From Bilabrum cf. latius (Eukaryota > Bigyra: Bicosoecida > Bigyra > Bicosoecida), in the NCBI GenBank assembly GCA_965178125.1, contig OZ237754.1, forward strand, positions 496,001 to 560,000: a DNA stretch of 64,000 bases. Reading direction: 5' to 3'. The position numbers and the translations under genes are program-made. The notes below the pieces were generated by a model. That model was not told where the DNA came from and did no database searches. It worked only from the letters and a program-made list of their open reading frames with translations. Positions 12,551-22,808 of the stretch are shown here, piece after piece; positions within the stretch are counted from its first letter, which is position 1, and each line of letters starts with the position of its first letter.

Positions 12551-13480
12551 ATGGCAGCTGTATCCGATGCCCCCGCGCCTGCGCCTGCTGCTTCTGCAGA
12601 TTCTACTGATGGTGCCAAGAAGCAGAGAAATTGGTGAGAAACGATGCACAGCGCATACGTACAAATGTAGCGATCTAGTTTGGCTCTTTTCCGGTGCACT
12701 TGGTGAATCAAGCAAAGGATCCCTATGCTTGCACGACGAGGCTATATTTACATGAATTACGCACCCACCCAACACGGCAGGATCCCATTGGAGTCGAATC
12801 CGGATGTCTTGAACAAGTACCTTGAAAAGCTAGGCTTCCCAACTGCTCTGTACAAGCTGCACGACGTGCTCGGCCTGGAAGATTGGGCATTCGATATGGT
12901 CCCGTCTCCAGTGAAAGGTGTGGTGTTCCTGTACCCCATCACGGAGGAGCAGGAGAAGGCAAGGGCTGACGAGGCCAAGAAGATCGAGGCGGACGGGCAG
13001 GAAGTGTCCGAGTCCCTGTACTACACGAAGCAGTCCGTGCCGAACGCATGCGGAACTGTTGCCCTGACTCACATTGCAGCGAACATCGCGAAGCAGACCG
13101 GCGGGGACGTCGAGCTGGCGAAGGATTCGTGGTTTGCGACGTTCCTGGACACGACCAAGGACAAGTCGGCCGACGAGCGAGCCGAGCTCATGGACGTGGG
13201 CGACTTTGCAGAGACGCTGGAGGAGGCGCATCAGTCCAGTGCCGCTGAGGGACAGACAGCGCCCCCGGAGAGGCAGGTGGCCACTCATTTTATCGCATTC
13301 GTCATCAAGGATGGCAACCTGTACGAGATGGACGGCCGTAAGAAGTCTCCCGTGAACCACGGCAAGTCCACCGAGAAGACGCTCCTGGCAGATGCCGCCA
13401 AGGTCATGAAGGATTTCATGAAGCGCAACCCGGACTCGCTCGATTTCACCTTCATGGCGCTCGGCCCCAACAACGAGTGA
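12551..13480 (+). CDS. ubiquitin C-terminal hydrolase, UCHL3-like (peptidase C12)
   Basis: Two exons: 12551-12633 and 12781-13480, with intron 12634-12780 (GTGAGA...CGGCAG, 147 nt) splitting the Trp codon of QRNW. Phase and the family pattern W-x-P-L-E-x-N-P-E agree across the junction (N-W-I-P-L-E-S-N-P-D). The 260-residue product has the UCH signature: SVPNACGTVALTH with the nucleophilic Cys, HFIAFVIKDGNLYEMDGR with catalytic His and Asp, and PSPVKGVVFLYPIT in the N-terminal lobe. UCH enzymes cleave small adducts from ubiquitin or NEDD8 C-termini in the cytosol. The start at 12551 gives an Ala/Pro-rich extension of about 27 residues before the core. No TAG codon is used; the stop is TGA. 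It converges with the next gene, 192 bp apart. Confidence 0.92.
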
Positions 13481-13672
13481 GCAGTCTCGCGGCCTGGTAT
13501 TGAACCTGTTGGAGCGTGCACTCGCACAAGTTGGGTTTGGCTGTACATGGTTTGAGTGAAATGTATCGATAAGGATCAGTTCGTATGATTCAGTCGTTGC
13601 TGTTCCGCACCCTCTGGCAAGCCCCTCCCCACTCCAATCCACTCCACGAAACAGCAACCCGATCACGCTAAA

Positions 13673-16600
13673 TCACTCCCGCTCCACAGGCACAGCAGAG
13701 GCAGACCGTCTCCAGTCCTTCTTCTTCGGGCCGCTGCTCGCCTGCCCTAAGCGTGCCCGGCTCCTGCTCAGCCTACTCCGTGACCTGGAGTGACGGTCCC
13801 TGACGTGATGCGACCTGCTCGCACGCGCGGCAGCATCCGCAGCGTCTCGAAGCATGCCCTCGAGAACCAGCATCCGGACGTGCCTACAGGCTGAAGGGGC
13901 TCCCCAACCCAGCTGCAGGTGCGGGACCGCCTCGGGCAGACCTGATGACCCTGCACCTCCGTGCGATGCACCTGCGCTCGCCCAAGCTCGGGCTACTTTC
14001 ACGATGCCGTCACCGCGGTGTGGGGCGCCGACCGCGGCCTCCCGGATCAGCTTGAGCTGCCTCTTCTCTTCTGCCAGCGCGGCGCTCCGGTGAGACTGCA
14101 GCTCCCTGGCAGCGCGTGCTGCAGGGGAGGCCAGGCCCGCTCCCGAGCCAGCATCGATGCCTTGGTAGGCCAGCCTCATGGAGTGCAGCACCGGCAACAC
14201 GTAGGTGCTAGACTTTGGCCCCTCTCCTCCCCAGTCCCCGCTAGCCTGACCGTCTTGCTTGCCGCCGCTCGGCCCATGCACTGACGCCACCATCCCTGCG
14301 TCCCAGGCCGGCAACTCCTACGAGCCTAGAATGGACAAGCTTGCACCCAGCTTGCCGCGGATCGTACCCTCAAGCGCAACGCCGGAGGACGTGACGAGAT
14401 GCTGCTCAGGAGGACCCTGCGACCTCCGCAAAACCAGCGCTCGAGTGCTCCAGAAATCGTGCTGCGACGGGTCTTCTTTCGCTGCCTCACTGACATCTGC
14501 CGCGGCGGACGGGCCGCCAGCAAGCAGCGCGCCGGCCGCGCATCTTGGTGGTCCACCCAGCTCTGCAAACAGGTCGAGCACAGCGAGGGCACCGTCGTCC
14601 TGGCACACAAACACCACCGGCTTGCGCAACAGCTCCGGTCTGCACTGCTCCAGCGTTCGCCAGGCCGCAAGGAGGTGCGCGAGCCGGTTGGCCTGGGCGT
14701 CGCCCGCCGCCCGCCGCTTGTCTCTGTCTGCCTTTGCTGGACTGGGGCGCCACGTGTCTGGCTTGGAAGCAGGCTCTTTCTTCGGGTCGCCATTTGGTGC
14801 CTTACTGTCATCTTTCTCACTCGGAGACTGACCTGCTGCTTGACCCCCCTGGGGTGTATCGAGCCCAAGGCTGTCGCACGCCTCCATTGGCACAGCCTAA
14901 ATCTCGGCAAAAGGTTTTGCTCTTGGCTTGACCTCGCCGTCGTTTTGGCCGTTGCGAGCCGGGGCTTCTTCAGCTATGCTGCCTTTGCCGTTGTCTTCCC
15001 CGTTCACGCCCATTTCTCCGTCCTGCTCCCCCCAGTCAATTCCTTCCATCATCTCACCCCAGGAAGGAATGGCCTCCCCGTCCCCTCCTGCCGTTCCGTC
15101 TTCGCCCTTGCGTTCCTCGGTGGCCTTCGCAGCATCTGTGTCTGCCTGCTCTTCGCTGGTGTTTTTCTCAGCACCGGTCCCATCCTCGGCTCCGTCACCA
15201 AGACCCACGGTGAACTGGAAATCGACCGCGTTGATCCCATAATCCGCAGGGTTGGGACCGTCATCATCACCGCCGTCTGGGTTGCCGGCATCCGCGCCAA
15301 CGGTTCCCAACTACGTTAGAAAGTCGCCATCCATGTCCACCTGAGCACCTTCACCCCAATCCAGACCTCCTCCCCAGTCATCAGCCTCAGTGTCACCAGC
15401 CCCAGTGTCACCAGCCCCAGTGGCCTCGGCATCCTCTGGAGCCAGCGGATCTGCAGCAGCTCCGTCCGCTCCCGAGTCGTGTGTCCCCGCTTCATCGGGT
15501 GCTTGCAGCCCCTCCAAGAGTCCAGAAGCCAGCGCAGAGCCGGCACCGCCCGACGATTCTACCGTGGCATCGCCCGCTTCCATATCCTCTCCGCCTGTCT
15601 ACTACTACCCATCGCCTGGAATGTCCATGGCGTTGCTAAGCGCGTCGTTCAGGTTGAGAGCGACGCCATCTGACGCGTCCCGCAAAGTGTCGCCGATAGG
15701 CCCGCCACCAACAGCGCGCACGCGCCCCGTCGCACCCTCCACCAGCTCCATGCCGTCGAGGGGGTCGAGAAGGGCAGAAGCGGGTGGCTTCGGACTTTGG
15801 GAAGCAGCGCCACCGTTGGAGCCATCTTTGGCCTGGCCCACTTGCCCCGCCCGACTGCGTCCCTGCGCGCGCACCCGAACCGTGGGCACATCGGCGAGGT
15901 GCAGCAGTCCCCCAGGAATCCGCTTCCCGTCCTGGGACCAACTTGAGGCGTTGGATGCGCTGCTCTGGGGGCGACCCCAGTCGTCGAGAGCGTCGGCAGC
16001 CGCTCCAATCGAGCTGCCCGCCTTACTCTGTAGCGGGTCCTACTCGTGCCCCCGCCTGCCCGCACCACCGCTCGCACTGCCATCACCGCCCCACTCGCCT
16101 TCAGGACTCTCCCTGTCAGCAGGAGCGGTTTCACCCGCCGGGGTGCGGCCCTGCCACAGCCCAGACCCATTCGCGTACTCGAACACCTCTCCGTCGTGAA
16201 TGCCAGCTGCGCCTCGCGAAGCAGCGCCGCCGCCCTAGCCCCTCTCTGGGGACCGAACCACGGCTCCGGCGGTGAGGCCTTCCCATTCCGCTGCCTGCCC
16301 ACCTGCCAGCGCGCTCAAGACACTGTCATTACGACCGGCAGAGTCAGAGTCAGCGTTGCTAGAACCAGCGCTGCTGCTGTCCCCGCCGCGCCACAGTCCG
16401 AGCCCTCCAGGCACCCTCACGCCAATGCACGAGGCCGCGGCCACCTCTTGCTCTAGCCCAGCCCGGGTCGCATCTGCGTTTGGATTGGTCAGTACGATCG
16501 CCACCTTGAGCAGCGAATCCTTTTGTCTCCTGCCATCCAACGCCGGGATCCGCACCCTGGTGAGCTCCTTCAGGAGCGGCAGCACAGAACCGGCAGCCGT

Positions 16601-18763
16601 GCCAGACGTGAGCAAGGCTGCGGGATCCAGCTCACCGGCAAGCGCGTCTCCCGACCCAGGGACGACAACGACAGTTGCCCCAAACTCAGAGGAGGGAATC
16701 TTCTTGCTGGGCATGTACATGCACGTCGATAGCTGCTGCGCCCCCTGCGCGTCTCCTTTGCCGTGCTCCTGCCAGTGCCCGTCCGAAGCCACTGGCACGA
16801 GGCACAGCCCGTGCTCCGACTCGATCTTGCCGCGCAGCAGCCAGCGAAGGTTCGCTAAGACTTCACTGCGGTGGTCTGCAGGCTGGCTTGACCAGTATGA
16901 TCCCGGCAGCGGAGGCCGCTCCGTCGCCATTTCACCGCGTGCTGTTGCTGCTGCGTGCTCCGACGATCTGGCCACTTCTTGCGCAGCAGCTTGCTTACCA
17001 ACCTTAGATCGCGGGCTGTGGCTCCTCAATGGGGGCGAGGAATCTCTCATTGCAGAGCGAGTCGGCTGACGGGAGCTGCTGGGTGGCCGGTGCAGCAGCG
17101 GGTCGCTAGTCTCCTCCTCCTGCTCTTCCCCAGCTGCCTGGTGCTCCCCGGCCCTGACCACCACCCTCGGCTGCGAGAAAGTGACCCTGGCCTTGGCCCC
17201 CACAGGGGGTCCTCGCCTTGGCCCCACGCTCGGCGACGCGCCGTGGTCCCAGGGGGCCCTCCAATGGTGCATCGCATGGTCGTGCACTCCGCCCCCACCG
17301 CCCCGTGCCGTGCCCTCGCCGTCTCCCGAGTGGACACCCCCAGCGCCTGGCCGGCCGTCTGCAGCGGGGGGCACCCAGAATCGTAGGATGCCGTCGGGAC
17401 ACATCTCGTAGCCCAGACCATTCAGCCGTCGATCAGCAGCGGATAGGTCAACGCGGGGGAGGTCAGCCTGCAGCTGACGGGACCCAGCGCCTCCGGTTGA
17501 GGCGCTCCGAGCGCGGGATCGAGACCGGGTTGAGGAGCCCGAAGCAGCCGACTTTGGGCTCACGGGGCTTTCCCCACGATTCGTCACAGATGTGACGAGT
17601 GCGTCGAACGAGGCTCCGATGGACTCCCCCCTGGACCGCCGTGCTTGTTTCGGGGAGTGGGAGGGGTCCACGACTTCTTGGGACGGGCTGCGGCCGGCAT
17701 CTCCGCCCTCTCTGGCCTCTGGGTCCTCGTCTTCGCCCTCGCCCATGTCACTCATCGGCGGCTCTGGGTCATCCCCGGGAAGGGCCTACCGGGCTCCGCC
17801 TTGTTCCGGTTTTGAGACGCCCTGCTCGGCCGCCGACGCGGCCGCAGCAGCAAGGCAGGCGAGGAGTGTCTGAGCAAGAAGCGGGCCGATATATGCGGTT
17901 GTGTTCTGGCCCTGCACAGCACCGTCTGCTCGCATCCTGCCGCTCGCCAGGTACTCTGCTACTTCTTCCGGCCTGAGGTCCAGGGGCCTGAGCGGCTCTG
18001 CTGCTGCTGCTGCTGTGTGTTGCCATTGCATTTGTTCCCCCGCGGCTGGGGGCGTGAATTGACTCGAACTGTTGGTACTACTGGTATTATTGCTGGAGGG
18101 AAAGAGCCACCATAGGATAGGCAGCCATAGAGCAGCGACGCTTACTGCAGCGATGGCACTGCTAAACGCAGAGATCCGATCGGATGCCTCCCTCCATGGG
18201 CCACGAACACGGGACAACCGGCGACTCCTTGGAGACTATGGAATTTGTTGTGATTTTTCTTTCGGTCCTGCTGCCTAGAGTGGCACAAACCCCAGCGACT
18301 CTGCCTTGATTCCAAGCAAGGCGAGCATCGGCACCGCTCGAACGGTTGCAATCACGAGAATCCAAGCGAAGGAAACAAGCGATAACACGGCCGGAGGAGA
18401 CGCAAGAACCAAGCTTGATCCAGAAAACTGCGGCTGTGCCACAGCGATACCGTACGAGAGGACCATAGAAACACCAGCGCCAACAACACCCATTGGGACT
18501 ACAATCCAGCCCGGCTCTGCAGAGGGAGTAGCTGCGGGAGTCTGCCCGCCCCAGAGCTAAACAACACTTCCATTTAGTAAGACTCCATGCCACCACATCG
18601 TGGCCGCCACTCCAGCAAATGCAAGCGACAAACTGGCGAAGAGCAACAACTCAGCTATTTCGCCTGCGGCTGGGACGAACCAAGAGACCAACCATACTCC
18701 AGCAGCAGCCACAGAAATCCTCTAATAATCATTCATTGGTTTCAAGTCATCAGATCCAGACAT
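13673..18763 (-). CDS. large multi-pass membrane protein with disordered body, unknown function
   Basis: The minus-strand frame from ATG 18763 to TGA 13675-13673 gives 1,696 residues with 13 TAGs, three of them consecutive (15607-15599). No TAA or TGA interrupts 5.1 kb. The N-terminal 200 residues contain about four hydrophobic helices (for example ISVAAAGVWLVSWFVPAAG and WIVVPMGVVGAGVSMVLSYG), and two more occur near residues 185-210 and 260-280. The rest is rich in Gly, Ser, Pro, Asp and Arg, with scattered folded-looking pieces (SEFGATVVVVPGSG, KPVVFVCQDDGALAVLDLF). The C-terminus is an RS-type basic segment. I recognise no family. The single reading frame and the lack of splice-like breaks make it credible as one protein. 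Confidence 0.72.
15599..15607 (-). other. three consecutive TAG codons read as Gln-Gln-Gln
   Basis: On the minus strand the codons read G-D-G-TAG-TAG-TAG-T-G-G-E inside the long open frame of the membrane protein. Tandem stops would be an unusually strong terminator in the standard code; here the frame continues for nearly 2 kb. Confidence 0.8.
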
Positions 18764-18859
18764 GGTAACGATTATTTGAGAGAATTTAGGCTGCGCCGCT
18801 GCGGTTGACCTTTGAAACCGGAACCACCAATTTCGAAAATCCGAAATCGGGCCCACCCG

Positions 18860-18943
18860 CGCGTTACTTTGGTGGCAGTCCTCGGATTGTCTCTGGTATT
18901 GAATTGCGTGCGAAAACTCTATTTTCTCTCTCTCTCTCCCGCT
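18860..18943 (+). repeat. dispersed copy of the CT-tailed repeat unit
   Basis: First copy of a unit that starts cgcgttactttggtgg, continues through cggattgtctctgg, and ends in ttttctctctctctc. It matches the two tandem copies at 19361 and 19488 almost base for base. Confidence 0.85.
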
Positions 18944-19330
18944 CGGACACATACTGAATCCCTCCGAGAACTAGTTCATCGGAGAGTGGATGACAGGAAC
19001 GCTGGGCCGTTGCGCCCTCAGCAAGGAGCTTCAGGTGCTAGAACGCATCTGGGCGAAGGGAACGGCAAGGCTAGCACGCTCCCGGATCTGGAGCAGGCAA
19101 CAAGTCCTAGAGGCGGACTATGTGGCGGTCTGGTGGCGAGAGGCTGAACGCCTCACGCCTCGCCAGGCCTTCCTCGCGCATGCTCCCTCACTGCGGACGT
19201 TCGACTGGGTCTGACTCCCAGGAGATCTCAACGCGATGCGCTTAGGACACGGGTCCTAGGCATGTATCGGTCTTAACCAGACCAACTATTTCTTCAGAGG
19301 CCTTTTCAGGTCCTGACTGGCTCCGCCAAC

Positions 19331-19573
19331 GCGGGTACAGCTGGGTCCCCTGTTAAGGTGCGCGTTACTTTGGTGGCAGTCCTCGGATTGTCTCTGGTAT
19401 TGAATTGCGTGCGAAAACTCTATTTTCTCTCTCTCTCTCTCGGGCATTCTAGTCGTCGCGGGTACAGCTGGGTCCCCTGTTAAGGTGCGCGTTACTTTGG
19501 TGGCAGTCCTCGGATTGTCTCTGGTATTGAATTGCGTGCGAAAACTCTATTTTCTCTCTCTCTCTCTCTCTCG
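19331..19573 (+). repeat. two tandem copies of a 127-bp unit
   Basis: The unit begins gcgggtacagctgggtcc at 19331 and again at 19458, a period of 127 bp. Each copy contains the same 80-bp core found at 18860 and ends in a CT microsatellite of slightly different length. Confidence 0.9.
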
Positions 19574-19927
19574 TCCCGCAACTGTAACGCAAACAACAAC
19601 CCAATCTTCCGTAGGAATGAAACACAATACGGACACAGTGGGTGTTTGGAACAGAAGAACTTGAGAGTTGTTCTGTGATGATAATACTTACTTTGTTCCT
19701 CTGTTTTTAGGTAAGAGTGGCACGAGTGGTCCGGCGTGCTCGGCTCGGATCAATGTTGCGTGCACTTGCAGGCGCTAGAATGCCGTATAACTGGAAGTGA
19801 TGAGCAGTGTCAGTGGGGTGTGCCCAGGCTGCGGACGCAAGTAGGATGCGTGTATACCTACAACCCACTATGCTACGCACTGCAGACCGCTGGCTTCCGC
19901 CCCGCAAGCCTTTCAGTCTCGACCCTC

Positions 19928-21132
19928 TCACTCCCTGATGCCCCCCTCGAGCTGGGCGAGCGCCACCGCCATCACCGTCCACATCCTGTTTTCGGCTTCC
20001 TGCCACACGATGGAGCGGTCTCCGTAGAACACCTCGTCGCTGACTTCTTCCGATTTGCGCGGCAGGCAATGCATGAACTTCCAGTCCGGCTTCGCTCCCC
20101 TGCCGAGCTCTTCCGTTACCTGAAAACCAGAAAAGTCACGCAACCTCTCCGCCTTCTCTTCTTCCTGGCCCATGGAAACCCACGTATCCGTAACGATCAC
20201 ATCAGCCTCCTTCACGGCCTCCTCCGGGTCGTTGCAGAAGAATGGAACCGGGCTGCCTGTCTCTTTGGCCACGTCGATGCTCCTCTGCACTACGCCCGGG
20301 TCGCAATCGTACTTGCCCCCCGCTGGGACAGCGACCCTCACCTCCACGCCCAGCCTGGGCATGCCTGCCAGGATGGAGTGAGTGATGTTGTTGCCGTCAC
20401 CCACCCAAGCGAGCCTCAGTCCCTTCAGGCCATCGCGGGGACTCCCGGCAGAGCCATCCTCGGGGGGAGGACAGTACGTCTCCTGCAGAGTCTGCAGGTC
20501 CGCGAGGATCTGCAGCGGGTGATACCTGTCGCTGAGCGCGTTGATGACTGGCACCGGGGAGTGCTCGGTCAGCTGCTCGATCACCTCGTGGCCGTACACC
20601 CGGGCGAGAATCACGTCGTTGAAGCGGCCTAGAACGCGTGCAGTGTCCTGCAATGATTCATTGGTCCCAAGCTAAATGTCCTCAGAACCGAGGAAAAGAG
20701 CGTGGCCACCGAGCCGAGCAATCCCTGTCTCGGTTGAAACTCGAGTCCGCGTACTCCGCTTCTAGAAGATCATTGACATAGTCTTTCCTATCTGAGAGGC
20801 AAATCATATTTAATAGCATCTAGAAATGCATGCGTCACAAGTATTTATATGGAAATTCAGGGAGAAATTTTTGGTTTTCTTACCAGTGGCTGGTATACCT
20901 GGCCTTGCAGCCGGATTCTATGCTTCAGAGCGTGCGATATGTCCAGCAACGCATGGATTTCTTCCGTAGAGAATTCAAACAAATTGTTGAGATGCTTGCC
21001 TTTTATCGATGATGCATCGATAGGCCGTTGGGAGGCAGCGCTCAAAGCAAATCCGCGCATTGAACGAGTTCTGGACGCGCCCAATGCAGTCTGGCGGGAT
21101 GTGCGGAGAGCCACACGAGTGCAAGAATGCAT
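19928..21132 (-). CDS. OTC: ornithine carbamoyltransferase, mitochondrial
   Basis: Two exons on the minus strand: 21132-20884 and 20791-19928 (TGA), with intron 20883-20792 (GTAAGA...CTCTCAG, 92 nt). The 370-residue product transfers the carbamoyl group to ornithine to make citrulline. Visible motifs: KRSTRTR (carbamoyl-phosphate site), SPVPVINALSDRYHPLQILAD, DTWVSMG and HCLPRK. Two TAGs fall in conserved positions: MIF-TAG-KRSTRTR (20764) and EDI-TAG-LGTNESL (20674). Fungal OTCs have DIQLG at the latter, so the TAG is Gln. The first 32 residues from ATG 21132 (MHSCTRVALRTSRQTALG...) are Arg/Ser/Ala-rich without acids, as expected for a mitochondrial presequence. A longer start upstream (about 21270) is possible but less convincing. 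With GC-rich neighbours and no gene cluster, this is a lone arginine/urea-cycle gene. Confidence 0.93.
20672..20674 (-). other. in-frame TAG read as Gln in OTC
   Basis: The codons read E-D-I-TAG-L-G-T-N-E-S-L. Ornithine carbamoyltransferases have His or Gln at this site (DIHLG or DIQLG), which supports Gln. Confidence 0.85.
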
Positions 21133-21280
21133 TTTAGTTGTTATGTGCTCGTTGACTCGACAATGAGTGCCCAAAGAAGTCTTGTGCAAGCTGTTGACCG
21201 GATGTTCGGTACACAATAGTGCGCTGCACCTGCAGAACCGCAACAGGCAGACAGGCACATTGCCAGCAGAGCTCTTCATT

Positions 21281-21308
21281 TGTGCAACACCCCCCCCTCC
21301 CCCCCCCC
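21281..21308 (+). repeat. poly-C tract
   Basis: A nearly pure cytosine run broken by one double T, in the 224-bp gap between OTC and the small membrane protein gene. On the minus (transcribed) side it is G-rich and upstream of OTC. Confidence 0.8.
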
Positions 21309-21356
21309 AATAGCCAGACTGGCCCTTAGAAGCGAGCCTGCTACTGCCCTCAACAA

Positions 21357-21960
21357 TCAAACTTGCGTTCCCGCAGGGTAGGCCGTGGGCCGAGGGCCAT
21401 TCTGCGCGGAGCCGCCGCTGTTGCTGCTGCCGGTGTTGGCATTGCCAGCAGGTTCAGGAGCAGGAGCAGGTGCCACGGCCCTGTCAGAGCCAGCGGCAGC
21501 GGCCTAGCCCGGGGTGCCCAGCACGACCGCGGTGGGAATGAACTGGCTCTGGCTGAAGAACTCCCGTTTGGCCTGCAGCTGTGCCCCGTAGTACGCGCCC
21601 AGAAGGTGGAGGATGGCTTCCACGCCAGCGGACACGGCCCACACGATGTACGCTATTCTGATCGAGTCCAGGCTCGAGCACGTGTCCTGTCGGTCCTGCG
21701 GGGACGTTTCATCGTCCGCGAGGTTGTCTGCCCTGCAAACGTCGTCACACAGGCACTCGAGGTACTCGAGCTGCACGCCAAACACCAGTCCTGCGGGGTA
21801 ACGCTGATTGTGGTGCGCATCAATTCTCTATCACGAACGACAGCAATCAGACAGCAGCAGATGGTGCTAATTATAATGCTTGTGCTCTCACCTAGGGATA
21901 GGAAATAAAATATAACGCAGCAACAGTTGCAGCCCCAAAAGCATTGGAGGAGACCAGCAT
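21357..21960 (-). CDS. small membrane protein, unknown
   Basis: Proposed exons 21960-21892 and 21803-21357 (TGA), with intron 21891-21804 (GTGAGA...ACAATCAG, 88 nt). The phases match only if the TAG that ends exon 1 (21894-21892) is a codon. The 171-residue product has a hydrophobic start (MLVSSNAFGAATVAALYFIS), a Cys-containing loop (YLECLCDDVCR), a second membrane segment (IRIAYIVWAVSAGVEAILHLL) and a Pro/Ala/Gly-rich tail with another TAG at 21503. No family is recognised. An alternative acceptor at 21791 and further upstream exons (around 22150-22300) cannot be excluded, so the N-terminus is uncertain. Confidence 0.5.
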
Positions 21961-22808
21961 CACGATTTCTGGCTGCAAAGTACCCGCAAACCGGTATGGC
22001 TCTGCGAACAATATATGCAATTAGTCCAGTTAAGATATGATGGCACATCCAAAATGCCAGAAGCTGATGATATAGTCGCCCTCGGGCCCACGACGTGCAA
22101 GCAAAACGGCAACTGCGCTCGCATGACCGCGTTGGCTCACACTGCAACGATCAACCACGTCCCGTAGACGCCGCCGTATAAGATCTATATTATGAAAGAT
22201 GCTACTGCAATCAGTGCCTGCGATGTCAGTTGAGTGGCTGAACTGTTTCAGAACGCTGGCCCACGAACGGTTCGTCATATGGTGTCGAGCAGCCTGAGTC
22301 AAATTTGTCCGCGTAACTCACCATGGCTATGGAAATGTTCATTACAGTTTTTGTAAGACCTGCAACTTCTTCATCGTCTCTGCGAAAGCCACAAGCATCT
22401 GGGCCGAAACCGCACGGGTTGACAACACGGGTGGGCCGGAACCCCTGAGGCGTGTGGTGATAACTTACATGGGTATGCCGTACACAAGATACTCAGGAGC
22501 GGGCTACTATGGTGCCGTCTATCCAGTTTGCTGAGCATTCTGACTGTTTTGCATGGTGTCAAAGTGGGTGCCACGTCTTGTCGGTTTCCTCGACAGTTCG
22601 TCGTCTTCATCCTCGAAATTTGTGTACTGGCGACCGGACACCGACGTGCTGTGCGGTGGCTCTGGAGCAGACTTAATCAAAGTGCGCAGAATCGTGCATC
22701 ATCTATGCGACCTACATTCTCAGCATCGTACAAACAGTACGAACATTAAGCTCAATACACGAACAAATCGACATCGTGACGGCCGTCCAGTGGCGCCTCT
22801 GTGCAGCC
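21961..22808. other. region without a confident gene
   Basis: Mostly 5' flank of the small membrane protein and 3' flank of the next minus-strand gene. A minus-strand open stretch at 22302-22160 ends at a GTGAGC with a TTAAC branch-like site and a CAG downstream, so it may be a non-coding or first exon of the preceding gene. Nothing else is recognisable. Confidence 0.4.

Larger units (their letters stand above)
18764..19927. other. gene-free region with repeats
   Basis: It lies between the 3' end of OTC and the 5' end of the large membrane protein gene, both on the minus strand. It contains three copies of an approximately 80-bp unit ending in a CT tract (annotated separately). The plus-strand stretch 18990-19330 translates into a fragment containing LPGDLNA after one TGA, faintly like the GDFN motif of LINE endonucleases, but it is too short and broken to call. 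No intact gene is seen. Confidence 0.5.
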
